NCBI GenBank assembly: GCA_014376655.1
Contig: JACMRC010000185.1
Span: forward strand, 1-12,724
Length of the DNA: 12,724 bases
Source: Mucilaginibacter sp.
Lineage (GTDB): Bacteria > Bacteroidota > Bacteroidia > Sphingobacteriales > Sphingobacteriaceae
Reading direction: 5' to 3'
In this document: positions 6,994-12,724 of the stretch, piece by piece
How positions within the stretch are numbered: position 1 is the stretch's first letter
Layout: each line of letters starts with the position of its first letter
The notes under the pieces: generated by a model
Database searches by the model: none
What the model was told of the DNA's origin: nothing
Seen by the model: the letters and a program-made list of their open reading frames with translations, nothing else
Program-made: the position numbers and the translations under genes

Positions 6994-8692
6994 AAGCCGG
7001 TTCCATTATTATTATTTTATCGCAAAAATCAAGGCTCGCGGTGTTATGGGTTATTAATATCACCATTTTACCCTGTTGTGCTAACAACTTTAATTTTAAA
7101 AGGATCGCCCTTTCAGACTCCCCGTCCATTTCAGAAAAGGCTTCGTCCAGTATAAGCACATCAAAATCATGGTATAAGGCACGTGCCAGCATCAATCGTT
7201 GCCTTTGGCCGCCGCTTATATTTTTGCCGTCCTCTTTTATCAGCTCGTTAATTCCGTTGGGATACTGGGCTATAAGGCTTTCCAGTCCGCAAAATTCAAT
7301 GACATTATTAAGCATTGCCTGGTTGTACTCGCCATCAGTAAGCGTGATATTTTTAAGCAGCGTATCGTTAATAATAAACGATTGCTGTTTTACGTACGAT
7401 ATCCTGTTTAAATACCCCTGTCTTTTTATCCAATTAGTACGCTCGCCATTAAATAGAATATTCCCTTTATGATGTTTCAGGAAACCAAGCATCAGGTGTA
7501 TGATAGTTGTTTTGCCTTTGCCCGATGCTGCCGATATCCCTACAAAATCGCCCGCTTGTATTTCAAAATTTAAATTGCTTAGCACATACCTACCGTTGTA
7601 TCTAAACTTAACCTGGTCAAAAATTATCGACCGTATATTTTCCGTTTCGCCTGCAATCGAAACATGGTTCTCTACCGGCTGCAGGTCTGTTATGGTAAAC
7701 CTGTACGTTTTTATTTGGCTGGTACTGTTTAGTATTTTAACAATGCCGGGGATAATCTTATAACTGGCGGCCATAAAAACACCTATGGTTAACAGGTTCA
7801 CTGCCGGTGTACCTACCGATAGTTTATTTATGGCAATCAAAATAAAAAAGCCGAGTATGGCAAAAACTTCCACCAGCCTCGAAGTAAGGCCCTGCAAAGT
7901 TTGCTGGGTGGCTATGTTATTGTTTAATTGCAATTGCTGATCATGGTACCGCTTCGCAAAAAAGTCGTCTTTACTATAAACGTTACTTTCTATATATCCG
8001 CTTAAAGATTCCTTTAAATGTTGTATGGTTTTCTGGTTTACTACCCTGTTGTTTTCGCGGATGGACCGTAATTTAAACCTGATGTAATTAGCTAATAACA
8101 CAACCGGTGGTACCAACAATAAAAAAAGCATGAAAAACAAACCGGGATGCCAGAATAAGATTCCCGTAACGGTAACTAATATTAAAATACCCTGCGAAAT
8201 TATCTGTTGTACATTGGTTAAGATATAATTACTGAACTCTATAGGCTGCTGGCTTATGCGCCTGATCAATACCGATGAATCAACACTAACAAATCGCAGA
8301 TAATCATCCTTTAAATAGTTTTGGATGTTTCGTTTGGATAGCCTTGACGCAATACCATAAAAGAAATGCTGCTGCTGTTTTGAGTTGATATAGCCCAGCC
8401 AGTTTTTAAAGCCAAATGCAAGCAAAAACGCGGTTATTAATAACAACGAATTGCGGTTTAACAAAACATCAGGCAGGAAAGAAATAAAACCTACCTCTTT
8501 ATTTGTAGTATAAAAGTTAATTACAACCAGTATCATCCCCAAAAAGGCTATGTCCAATACCCCCATCACCAGGTCTGATAAAATCAGTCGTGCCAACTTT
8601 GCTTTTTCCTTTTGTTCGAGGATGTTTACGATATCTGATAAAATTTTTTTCAAACTTAGGCTTGATTGATCGTTTAAATACTTTTTAAACAA
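6986..8692 (-). CDS. Exporter-type ABC transporter, fused permease and ATPase
   Basis: The 568-residue half-transporter has an N-terminal membrane domain (hydrophobic segments near 40-60, 80-100, 160-205 and 272-312) and a C-terminal ATPase. ATPase motifs: Walker A region 388-396 (AASGKGKTT), Q-loop Q436, signature ISGGQ (492-496), Walker B VLILDE (512-517; D516, E517) and switch histidine H549. It should work as a homodimer in the inner membrane, and the family includes flippases for lipid-linked oligosaccharides (PglK type), MsbA and peptide exporters. Lying upstream of and overlapping a glycosyltransferase, flipping a glycolipid is the likeliest job; this is inference. One oddity is that the first P-loop glycine (GxSGxGK) is alanine (A388, codon GCA). 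ATG at 8692 is the only reasonable start, as the next Met is within the first membrane helix. Confidence 0.92.
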   Translation of the reverse strand: MFKKYLNDQSSLSLKKILSDIVNILEQKEKAKLARLILSDLVMGVLDIAFLGMILVVINFYTTNKEVGFISFLPDVLLNRNSLLLITAFLLAFGFKNWLGYINSKQQQHFFYGIASRLSKRNIQNYLKDDYLRFVSVDSSVLIRRISQQPIEFSNYILTNVQQIISQGILILVTVTGILFWHPGLFFMLFLLLVPPVVLLANYIRFKLRSIRENNRVVNQKTIQHLKESLSGYIESNVYSKDDFFAKRYHDQQLQLNNNIATQQTLQGLTSRLVEVFAILGFFILIAINKLSVGTPAVNLLTIGVFMAASYKIIPGIVKILNSTSQIKTYRFTITDLQPVENHVSIAGETENIRSIIFDQVKFRYNGRYVLSNLNFEIQAGDFVGISAASGKGKTTIIHLMLGFLKHHKGNILFNGERTNWIKRQGYLNRISYVKQQSFIINDTLLKNITLTDGEYNQAMLNNVIEFCGLESLIAQYPNGINELIKEDGKNISGGQRQRLMLARALYHDFDVLILDEAFSEMDGESERAILLKLKLLAQQGKMVILITHNTASLDFCDKIIIMEPAYA

Positions 8693-8726
8693 ATACGCAC
8701 TAACAAGCTATTGAGTTGCTTTACTA

Positions 8727-8755
8727 TTGATAAGTAATTGCATCTGCTATAATTT
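8727..8755 (+). promoter_or_regulatory. Candidate promoter for the CE15 esterase gene
   Basis: TTG at 8727-8729 is followed after 18 bases by TATAATTT at 8748-8755, close to the Bacteroidota -33/-7 pattern (TTTG, about 19 bases, TAnnTTTG) with the last G replaced. Just downstream a 17-base palindrome, TTATCT-N5-AGATAA (8754-8770), overlaps the expected start of transcription and could be an operator. It lies in the 104-base gap between the divergent ABC transporter and esterase genes. No comparably good promoter for the minus-strand ABC gene was recognised in this gap. Confidence 0.4.
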
Positions 8756-8796
8756 ATCTACATTAGATAACCATTACCTAATAAACCAGCTAATTT

Positions 8797-10026
8797 ATGC
8801 CAATTAAACCCTTTATAGTGCTTGCTTATTTACTTGCAGCAACAACATTGAGTGTACATGCACAAAACAATTTGTCGGGATTAGCAGACCCATTAACAAT
8901 GGCGGACGGCAGCAAAGTGACTACCGCAAAGCAATGGCACAAAAGACGTAAGGAGTTACTGCATTTTTTTACTACCGAAATGTATGGCCAACAACCCAAG
9001 CGCCCTGCAAGCATGACTTTTAAAGTTTCAGAAAGCAGCAAAACCGCATTAGGTGGCTTGGCAACCCGCAAACAGGTAACCGTTTATTTTAACGGCAAAC
9101 CAAATGGGCCGCAAATGGATCTGTTGATATATTTGCCAAACCAGGTAAAAAAGCCCGGGGTTATTTTACAGCTTGGCTTTAACGGTAATCAAACCCTAAG
9201 TAATGATACGGCTGTTAAAATTTCATCAAGTTGGGTAGCAAATGGCAAAACCGCAGTTAATAATAAAGCTACCGAGGCAAGCCGAGGTAAAACACCTAAT
9301 GCCGATGTTGAAATGATATTGAAGCGTGGGTATGGTTTTGCCACTATTTACTGTGGTGATATTGACCCCGATTTTGACGATGGTTTTAAAAATGGTGTGC
9401 ATGCTTTATACCCCAAACTACAGGGCCGTGGCGACAATTTTAGCACCATTGGTGCCTGGGCCTGGGGACTTAGCCGCGCATTGGATTATTTAGAAACCGA
9501 CAAAGATATTGATGCCAAAAAGGTAGTCGTATTTGGCTTTTCGCGCCTGGGTAAGGCCGCGCTTTGGGCCGGCGCTACAGACCAACGCTTTGCTATGGTG
9601 CTAAGCAATGAGTCGGGGGCGGGTGGGGTAAGGATATTTAGACGCGGCAAAGGCGAGGATATTAAACATTTATGCACCAGCTTTCCACATTGGTTTGATG
9701 CTAATTTTAGAAAATATATAGGCCGGGATACCTTGCTGCCGTTTGATCAGCACCTGGTAATTTCGTTAGTAGCCCCGCGGCCAATTGCTATCGGCAGCGC
9801 CCTGGGCGATCAATACTCTGACCCGGAAGGCGAGTTTTTAGGTGGCGTATATGCCAGCCCGGTATATCGCTTGTTGGGTACAACGGGTTTGCCTGCTACC
9901 CAAATGCCCGGTTTAAATGAGCCTGTAGCGGGGCAAATACAATATCACATCCGCCCCGGCAATCATAATATTTTAACTTACGATTGGCAACAATACCTTA
10001 ATTTTATGGATAAGCATTTCAAATAA
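8797..10026 (+). CDS. Secreted CE15 glucuronoyl-esterase-like hydrolase
   Basis: The 409-residue protein starts with a signal peptide (FIVLAYLLAATTLSVHA, cleavage likely before Q23). The alpha/beta-hydrolase core shows the CE15 hallmark GFSRLGKAALWAGA (247-260) with nucleophile S249, then SNESGAGG with acid E272, DQYSDPEGEF (338-347), and catalytic H390 in GNHNILTYDW. All triad positions are present. Characterised CE15 enzymes cleave the ester between 4-O-methyl-glucuronic acid of glucuronoxylan and lignin alcohols, or glucuronate methyl esters; bacterial members are often broader. It should act in the periplasm or outside the cell. It begins the plus-strand transcript and is followed after 29 bases (or 5 with the alternative start) by another exported hydrolase. 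It may also be annotated as an acetylxylan esterase or generic alpha/beta hydrolase; the GxSRxGK serine motif favours CE15. Confidence 0.88.
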   Translation: MPIKPFIVLAYLLAATTLSVHAQNNLSGLADPLTMADGSKVTTAKQWHKRRKELLHFFTTEMYGQQPKRPASMTFKVSESSKTALGGLATRKQVTVYFNGKPNGPQMDLLIYLPNQVKKPGVILQLGFNGNQTLSNDTAVKISSSWVANGKTAVNNKATEASRGKTPNADVEMILKRGYGFATIYCGDIDPDFDDGFKNGVHALYPKLQGRGDNFSTIGAWAWGLSRALDYLETDKDIDAKKVVVFGFSRLGKAALWAGATDQRFAMVLSNESGAGGVRIFRRGKGEDIKHLCTSFPHWFDANFRKYIGRDTLLPFDQHLVISLVAPRPIAIGSALGDQYSDPEGEFLGGVYASPVYRLLGTTGLPATQMPGLNEPVAGQIQYHIRPGNHNILTYDWQQYLNFMDKHFK

Positions 10027-10037
10027 TCCTCGTGAAA

Positions 10038-10053
10038 CGCTATTTTTATAGCG
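10038..10053. repeat. Small hairpin just before the alpha/beta hydrolase ATG
   Basis: CGCTAT (10038-10043) and ATAGCG (10048-10053) form a perfect 6-bp stem with a TTTT loop, ending 2 bases before the ATG at 10056 and beginning after the alternative GTG at 10032. If the ATG is used, the hairpin would cover the ribosome-landing region and could damp translation or couple it to the upstream gene. A start at the GTG would instead place it inside the coding sequence. Confidence 0.4.
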
Positions 10054-10055
10054 CT

Positions 10056-10874
10056 ATGCTTAAAAACCTCCTATCAATAGTATTACTGTCTATTACGTCA
10101 TTGTGGGCTTTTTGCCAGGAAAAGATCAACTACGGCCATAATGACGCTGCAGGTAAGTTTTACGATGTGCGCGGAATTAAAATGTACACCGAAGTGTATG
10201 GTGAGGGTAAGCCGCTATTACTGTTACACGGCAACGGTGGCAGCATGAGTTCGTTTGGCCGCACTATCCCGGTTTTTGCCAAAAAATATAAAGTTATCGC
10301 CGTTGATAGCCGCGCACACGGACGCACAGTTGATGGCCGTGACTCGTTAAGTTTTGAGATGATGGCAGATGATTTTGACGCGTTGCTTACTGCCATGCAT
10401 ATTGATTCTGCTTACGTTTTGGGGTGGAGTGATGGCGGGATTGATGCTATTGTACTTGCCATGCGGCATCCGGATAAAGTAATTAAGCTGGCGTCAACAG
10501 GGGCCAATTTGGTGCCTGATTCTACCGGTTTAGTATCATCCTATTGGAAATACGAGGAAAAGAAAGTTGCTGAGTATCAAAAGAAGATGCCGACCACACC
10601 AAAGGACAAGAACACTTATAAAGTATTTATGCTGGATTGGCAACAACCCAATATTCCGTTTAGTGCGCTTAAGGCTGTGAAATGCCCGTCGCTCATCATC
10701 GGCGGCGACCGTGATCTGATACCGGTACAACATACCGTCGCAATAGCGCAGGCCATCCCCAAATCATATTTGTGGATAGTGCCAAACTCCGGGCATCCAA
10801 CGTTATTGGAGCATTTTGATGAGTTTAATATGGTGGTGGATGACTTTTTTGAGAAGCCGTTTAAGAGGAAATAA
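10056..10874 (+). CDS. Exported alpha/beta-fold hydrolase
   Basis: From ATG 10056 the product is 272 residues; GTG at 10032 would add eight (280). The ATG gives a compact signal sequence, MLKNLLSIVLLSITSLWAFCQ, and is preferred, though neither start has a ribosome-binding site. WAFC-Q could be read as a poor lipobox, so SPase I processing or a lipoprotein are both open. Motifs numbered from ATG: oxyanion-hole HGNGG (58-62), nucleophile elbow GWSDGG with S125, acid D220 in GDRDLIP, and H247 in NSGHPTLLEHF. The triad is complete. Family members are esterases, lactonases, haloperoxidases or C-C hydrolases, and the substrate cannot be chosen from sequence. It lies directly after the CE15 gene, so a second ester or lactone cleavage step in the periplasm on the same plant polymer fragments is plausible. 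Confidence 0.88.
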   Translation: MLKNLLSIVLLSITSLWAFCQEKINYGHNDAAGKFYDVRGIKMYTEVYGEGKPLLLLHGNGGSMSSFGRTIPVFAKKYKVIAVDSRAHGRTVDGRDSLSFEMMADDFDALLTAMHIDSAYVLGWSDGGIDAIVLAMRHPDKVIKLASTGANLVPDSTGLVSSYWKYEEKKVAEYQKKMPTTPKDKNTYKVFMLDWQQPNIPFSALKAVKCPSLIIGGDRDLIPVQHTVAIAQAIPKSYLWIVPNSGHPTLLEHFDEFNMVVDDFFEKPFKRK

Positions 10875-10884
10875 CAAACATCCC

Positions 10885-10966
10885 TTGTCATTCTGAGCAT
10901 AGCGAAGAATCTTGTAAGCGCGATAAGTAAAGCGTATAAGATTCTTCGCTATGCTCAGAATGACAA
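10885..10966. repeat. 82-base element with 29-bp perfect inverted arms
   Basis: The left arm (10885-10913) begins TTGTCATTCTGAGC and ends AAGAATCTT; the right arm (10938-10966) is its exact reverse complement, with a 24-base spacer. There is no coding capacity. The core resembles a TCATTCTGAGC...GAAGAATCT repeat that I recall as dispersed in many bacterial genomes, including Bacteroidota; this is memory, not a search. It lies 10 bases after the hydrolase stop and before the terminator, as a REP- or MITE-like insertion would. No target-site duplication is evident. Transcribed, it would form a long hairpin that may protect or end the mRNA. Confidence 0.8.
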
Positions 10967-10968
10967 AT

Positions 10969-11022
10969 TACTATAAAATAAAAGAGGTTGGCAACTTTGC
11001 CAACCTCTTTTATTTTATAGTA
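10969..11022. terminator. Bidirectional intrinsic terminator
   Basis: A 25-bp perfect stem (10969-10993 with 10998-11022) and a 4-base loop ACTT. The inner part, GAGGTTGGCAA, is GC-richer and the outer part is A/T-rich, so each strand reads the stem followed by a T-rich tract (CTCTTTTATTTTATAG). It lies between the plus-strand hydrolase (stop 10874) and the minus-strand DUF1080 gene (stop at 11032), 10 bases from the latter, and should end transcripts from both sides. Confidence 0.88.
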
Positions 11023-11031
11023 GGGTCTTTG

Positions 11032-11745
11032 TTATATCGCCCTAACCTTAATGTTTTTATAAGCTACCGGCCCATGATGATCCTGTAGCTGGATGCGGCC
11101 TTTCTCTACCGTACCAAATACCGGCTCAACCTTACTGAACTTGCTTTTGGCAATACCTGCCATAAATTCGTCGCTGCCTTTGGTGTACTCTAATACCTTA
11201 ACACCGTTTACCCAGTGCTGTACATTTTTGCCTTTAGCTACTATGCGGATAGTGTTCCACTGGCCCGGCGGGTTTACTTTTTTGTTAGCCTCAATTGGTG
11301 GCAACACATCATAAAAAGAACCCAATAAATGATTTGCCAGTTTGTTATCCTCGCCGTTAACATCATCTATGATCTGGAACTCGCAGCCCAGGTTGCCGCC
11401 TTTATCATACTTATGGCAGAAATATTTTATGCCGGTGTTTGTTCCGGGTTCGATATTAAAATCAGCAGTAAATTCAAAATCGCCGTACTCATCGGTAGTA
11501 TATATATCACCGCCTTTGGCATCTTTCTTCAATGTCATAGCGCCATTTACAACTTCCCAAGCTCCGGGAGCAGCAGTTACTGCAGATCCGTCGCCATTTA
11601 CCCAGCCATTTGCGGTGGTGCCATCAAATAACAGGTTCCAGTTTTCGGCTTTTTCTTTTTTACTTAGCGTATTGTCTTTTGCCTTTTGGCCAAGGGCCGC
11701 TATAACTGTAACGCCCATTATTAGGGTTAAAAATAATTTCTTCAT
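11032..11745 (-). CDS. Secreted DUF1080 protein (3-keto-disaccharide hydrolase type)
   Basis: This 237-residue protein has a signal peptide (KKLFLTLIMGVTVIAALG, cleavage likely before Q20) and then a single DUF1080 domain (PF06439, concanavalin-like jelly roll). Seen are WNLLFDGTTANGWVN (36-50), GDIYTTDEYGDFEFTADFNI, NTGIKYF, an internal GQWNTIRIVAKG, and the C-terminal GRIQLQDHHGPVAYKNIKVRAI that marks the family. Some DUF1080 proteins cleave 3-keto-glycosides produced by periplasmic oxidoreductases; the exact substrate is unknown here. It is exported to the periplasm or surface. It follows the GntP permease gene by 35 bases and ends at the shared terminator, so both are probably one transcript: hydrolysis outside, sugar-acid uptake inside. 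Start ATG at 11745 is well supported by the signal peptide. Confidence 0.9.
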   Translation of the reverse strand: MKKLFLTLIMGVTVIAALGQKAKDNTLSKKEKAENWNLLFDGTTANGWVNGDGSAVTAAPGAWEVVNGAMTLKKDAKGGDIYTTDEYGDFEFTADFNIEPGTNTGIKYFCHKYDKGGNLGCEFQIIDDVNGEDNKLANHLLGSFYDVLPPIEANKKVNPPGQWNTIRIVAKGKNVQHWVNGVKVLEYTKGSDEFMAGIAKSKFSKVEPVFGTVEKGRIQLQDHHGPVAYKNIKVRAI

Positions 11746-11764
11746 GGTTTTTTATTGGTCTGAT

Positions 11765-11772
11765 CAAAAATA
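11765..11772 (-). promoter_or_regulatory. Possible -7 element for the DUF1080 gene
   Basis: On the minus strand TATTTTTG (11772-11765) matches the Bacteroidota -7 consensus TAnnTTTG, about 20 bases before the DUF1080 ATG. The nearest -33 TTG (11801-11799) is 26 bases away, longer than usual, and the leader would be only about 13 bases. It may give the gene extra expression independent of the permease, or be a chance match in A/T-rich sequence. Confidence 0.25.
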
Positions 11773-11780
11773 ATTAAAAT

Positions 11781-12724
11781 TTATCGCACTATGGTATTCA
11801 ATATTATTACGCCCACCAGCCCTATTACTGATACCAGCGTTTCCATTAATGACCATGAAAGAAATGTCTGTTTCATGGTCAAACCAAAATACTCTTTGGT
11901 AACCCAAAACGAGGTATCATTAACATGCGAGCAAAACAAACTTCCGGCACCTACCGACAGTACCATTAGGGCCGGATCAGCCGGGGTTTGCTGCATCAAC
12001 GGGTAAATAATGCCCGCCGCTGTTAAACCCGCAACCGTTGCCGAACCTAAGCATAACCGCAATATGGCGGCAATTATCCAGCCTAATATTAACGGTGGCA
12101 GGTTAAGACCCTGTAAGGTTGTGGCTATCTGGGCGTTTGCGCCGCTATCCAAAAATATCTGCTTTAAAATGCCCGCGCTGCCAATTATCAGCAATATCAT
12201 CGAGATCTCTTTGATCGCATCGGCGTATACATCCATCACCTCGGTTAGTTTCATACCCATGCGGATGCCGAGGGTATAGGTTGCTATCGCGATGGTTTGC
12301 ATCATGGCTATGTTTGGGTCGCCCAAAAAGCCGGCTATATTTTTTATGGTGACGTTATCGCCTGCAAATTTTGTGATTATGGTGCTTATCCCTATCAGCA
12401 GAACCGGCAATAACGACGATAAAATACTATTGGTTAGTCCTGGCAGTTTATCACTGGGCATATCCTGAACAGACATGGCTATAACCGAGTTGGTTTTCAT
12501 GTTACGCAAGGTCCGTGCAAACAGCGGACCGGCAATAATAATAGTAGGGATAGCAATAATTAACCCGTAAACAAAAACCTTTACCATATCTGCATGGAAC
12601 TGGATTTGTAGTGCCGTTGGCGATGGGTGCGGCGGTAAAAAACCATGCATTACCGATAGTGATGCCAGCATAGGGATACCTACATATACCAATGGCAATT
12701 TATAGCGGTTGGCTACCGAAAATA
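11781..12724 (-). CDS. GntP-family sugar-acid:H+ symporter (5' end outside window)
   Basis: The reading frame is open to the right edge, so about 314 C-terminal residues are visible and the N-terminus (roughly 130 residues by comparison with 440-450-residue GntP proteins) is missing. The frame already reads FSVANRYKLPLVYVGIPMLAS at the edge, confirming that the in-frame TTG at 12698 is not the true start. Family marks are MHGFLPPHP-PTA, GSATVAGLTAAGIIYP and CSHVNDTSFWVTKEYFG, with several long hydrophobic helices. Members import gluconate, related aldonates or other hydroxy acids with protons across the inner membrane. It is upstream of and probably co-transcribed with the DUF1080 gene. Within the usual HPGPTA motif this protein has HPSPTA. 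Which acid it carries is not readable from sequence. Confidence 0.92.
   Translation of the reverse strand, partial: FSVANRYKLPLVYVGIPMLASLSVMHGFLPPHPSPTALQIQFHADMVKVFVYGLIIAIPTIIIAGPLFARTLRNMKTNSVIAMSVQDMPSDKLPGLTNSILSSLLPVLLIGISTIITKFAGDNVTIKNIAGFLGDPNIAMMQTIAIATYTLGIRMGMKLTEVMDVYADAIKEISMILLIIGSAGILKQIFLDSGANAQIATTLQGLNLPPLILGWIIAAILRLCLGSATVAGLTAAGIIYPLMQQTPADPALMVLSVGAGSLFCSHVNDTSFWVTKEYFGLTMKQTFLSWSLMETLVSVIGLVGVIILNTIVR

Noticed and set aside
7041..7472. Plus-strand 143-codon ORF opposite the ABC transporter ATPase domain
   Set aside because: It mirrors the conserved signature and Walker B region on the other strand; its serine/isoleucine-rich translation is typical of a shadow frame.
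8651..8658. TAAGTTTG on the minus strand as promoter of the ABC gene
   Set aside because: It lies inside the coding sequence, downstream of the only plausible start at 8692.
10885..10966. CRISPR repeat or tRNA-like structure
   Set aside because: There are only two inverted copies, no direct-repeat array with spacers, and no cloverleaf or CCA-type features.
11342..11773. Plus-strand 143-codon ORF opposite the DUF1080 gene
   Set aside because: The opposite strand encodes a full DUF1080 protein with signal peptide; this frame has no motif.
12598..12698. TTG at 12698 as the start of the GntP permease
   Set aside because: The frame continues to the window edge with family-like residues (ANRYKLPL) before this codon, so the gene is cut by the window.
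1..12724. Defence island, toxin-antitoxin or phage content
   Set aside because: All genes are metabolic, glycan or transport families; no nuclease, integrase, transposase or toxin-like small gene pair was found.

Overview
The window most resembles a chromosome of a Bacteroidota bacterium of the Sphingobacteriaceae type (Mucilaginibacter or Pedobacter-like). This rests on AT-leaning codon use, start codons without clear Shine-Dalgarno sequences, short A/T-rich gaps carrying TAnnTTTG-like -7 elements, and the gene families present. Genus assignment is inference from style, not a computed match.

Left part (1-8692) is a surface-glycan or glycoconjugate assembly locus. A partial class I methyltransferase leaves the window on the minus strand (1-723). 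After a 295-base non-coding gap with a 12-bp perfect inverted repeat, a tightly packed plus-strand operon runs methyltransferase, amidohydrolase, NodB-type polysaccharide deacetylase, GNAT acyltransferase and GT-B glycosyltransferase (1019-5950), with junctions of -14, +2, -8 and +5 bases. It meets head-on a minus-strand pair, an exporter-type ABC transporter (8692-6986) followed by a second GT4-type glycosyltransferase (6993-5881). The 3' ends of the two glycosyltransferase genes overlap by 70 bases, so no terminator fits between the operons. Together these genes could add sugars, adjust amino and acyl groups and O- or N-methylation, and flip a small glycolipid across the inner membrane. No polymerase, initiating transferase or Wzx/Wzy pair is visible here.

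Right part (8797-12724) is a separate carbohydrate-use region. A secreted CE15 glucuronoyl-esterase-like protein is followed closely by an exported alpha/beta hydrolase on the plus strand. These converge on a minus-strand pair, a GntP-family sugar-acid permease (5' end outside the window) and a secreted DUF1080 (3-keto-disaccharide hydrolase-type) protein. The convergence point holds an 82-base element with 29-bp perfect inverted arms and a separate 25-bp stem that looks like a shared bidirectional terminator. The combined theme is extracytoplasmic cleavage of glucuronate esters and modified glycosides, with uptake of a sugar acid.

No rRNA, tRNA, CRISPR array, transposase or phage gene was seen. 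The strongest candidate for something not well described is the methyltransferase-amidohydrolase-deacetylase-GNAT-glycosyltransferase operon with its converging ABC/glycosyltransferase partner.
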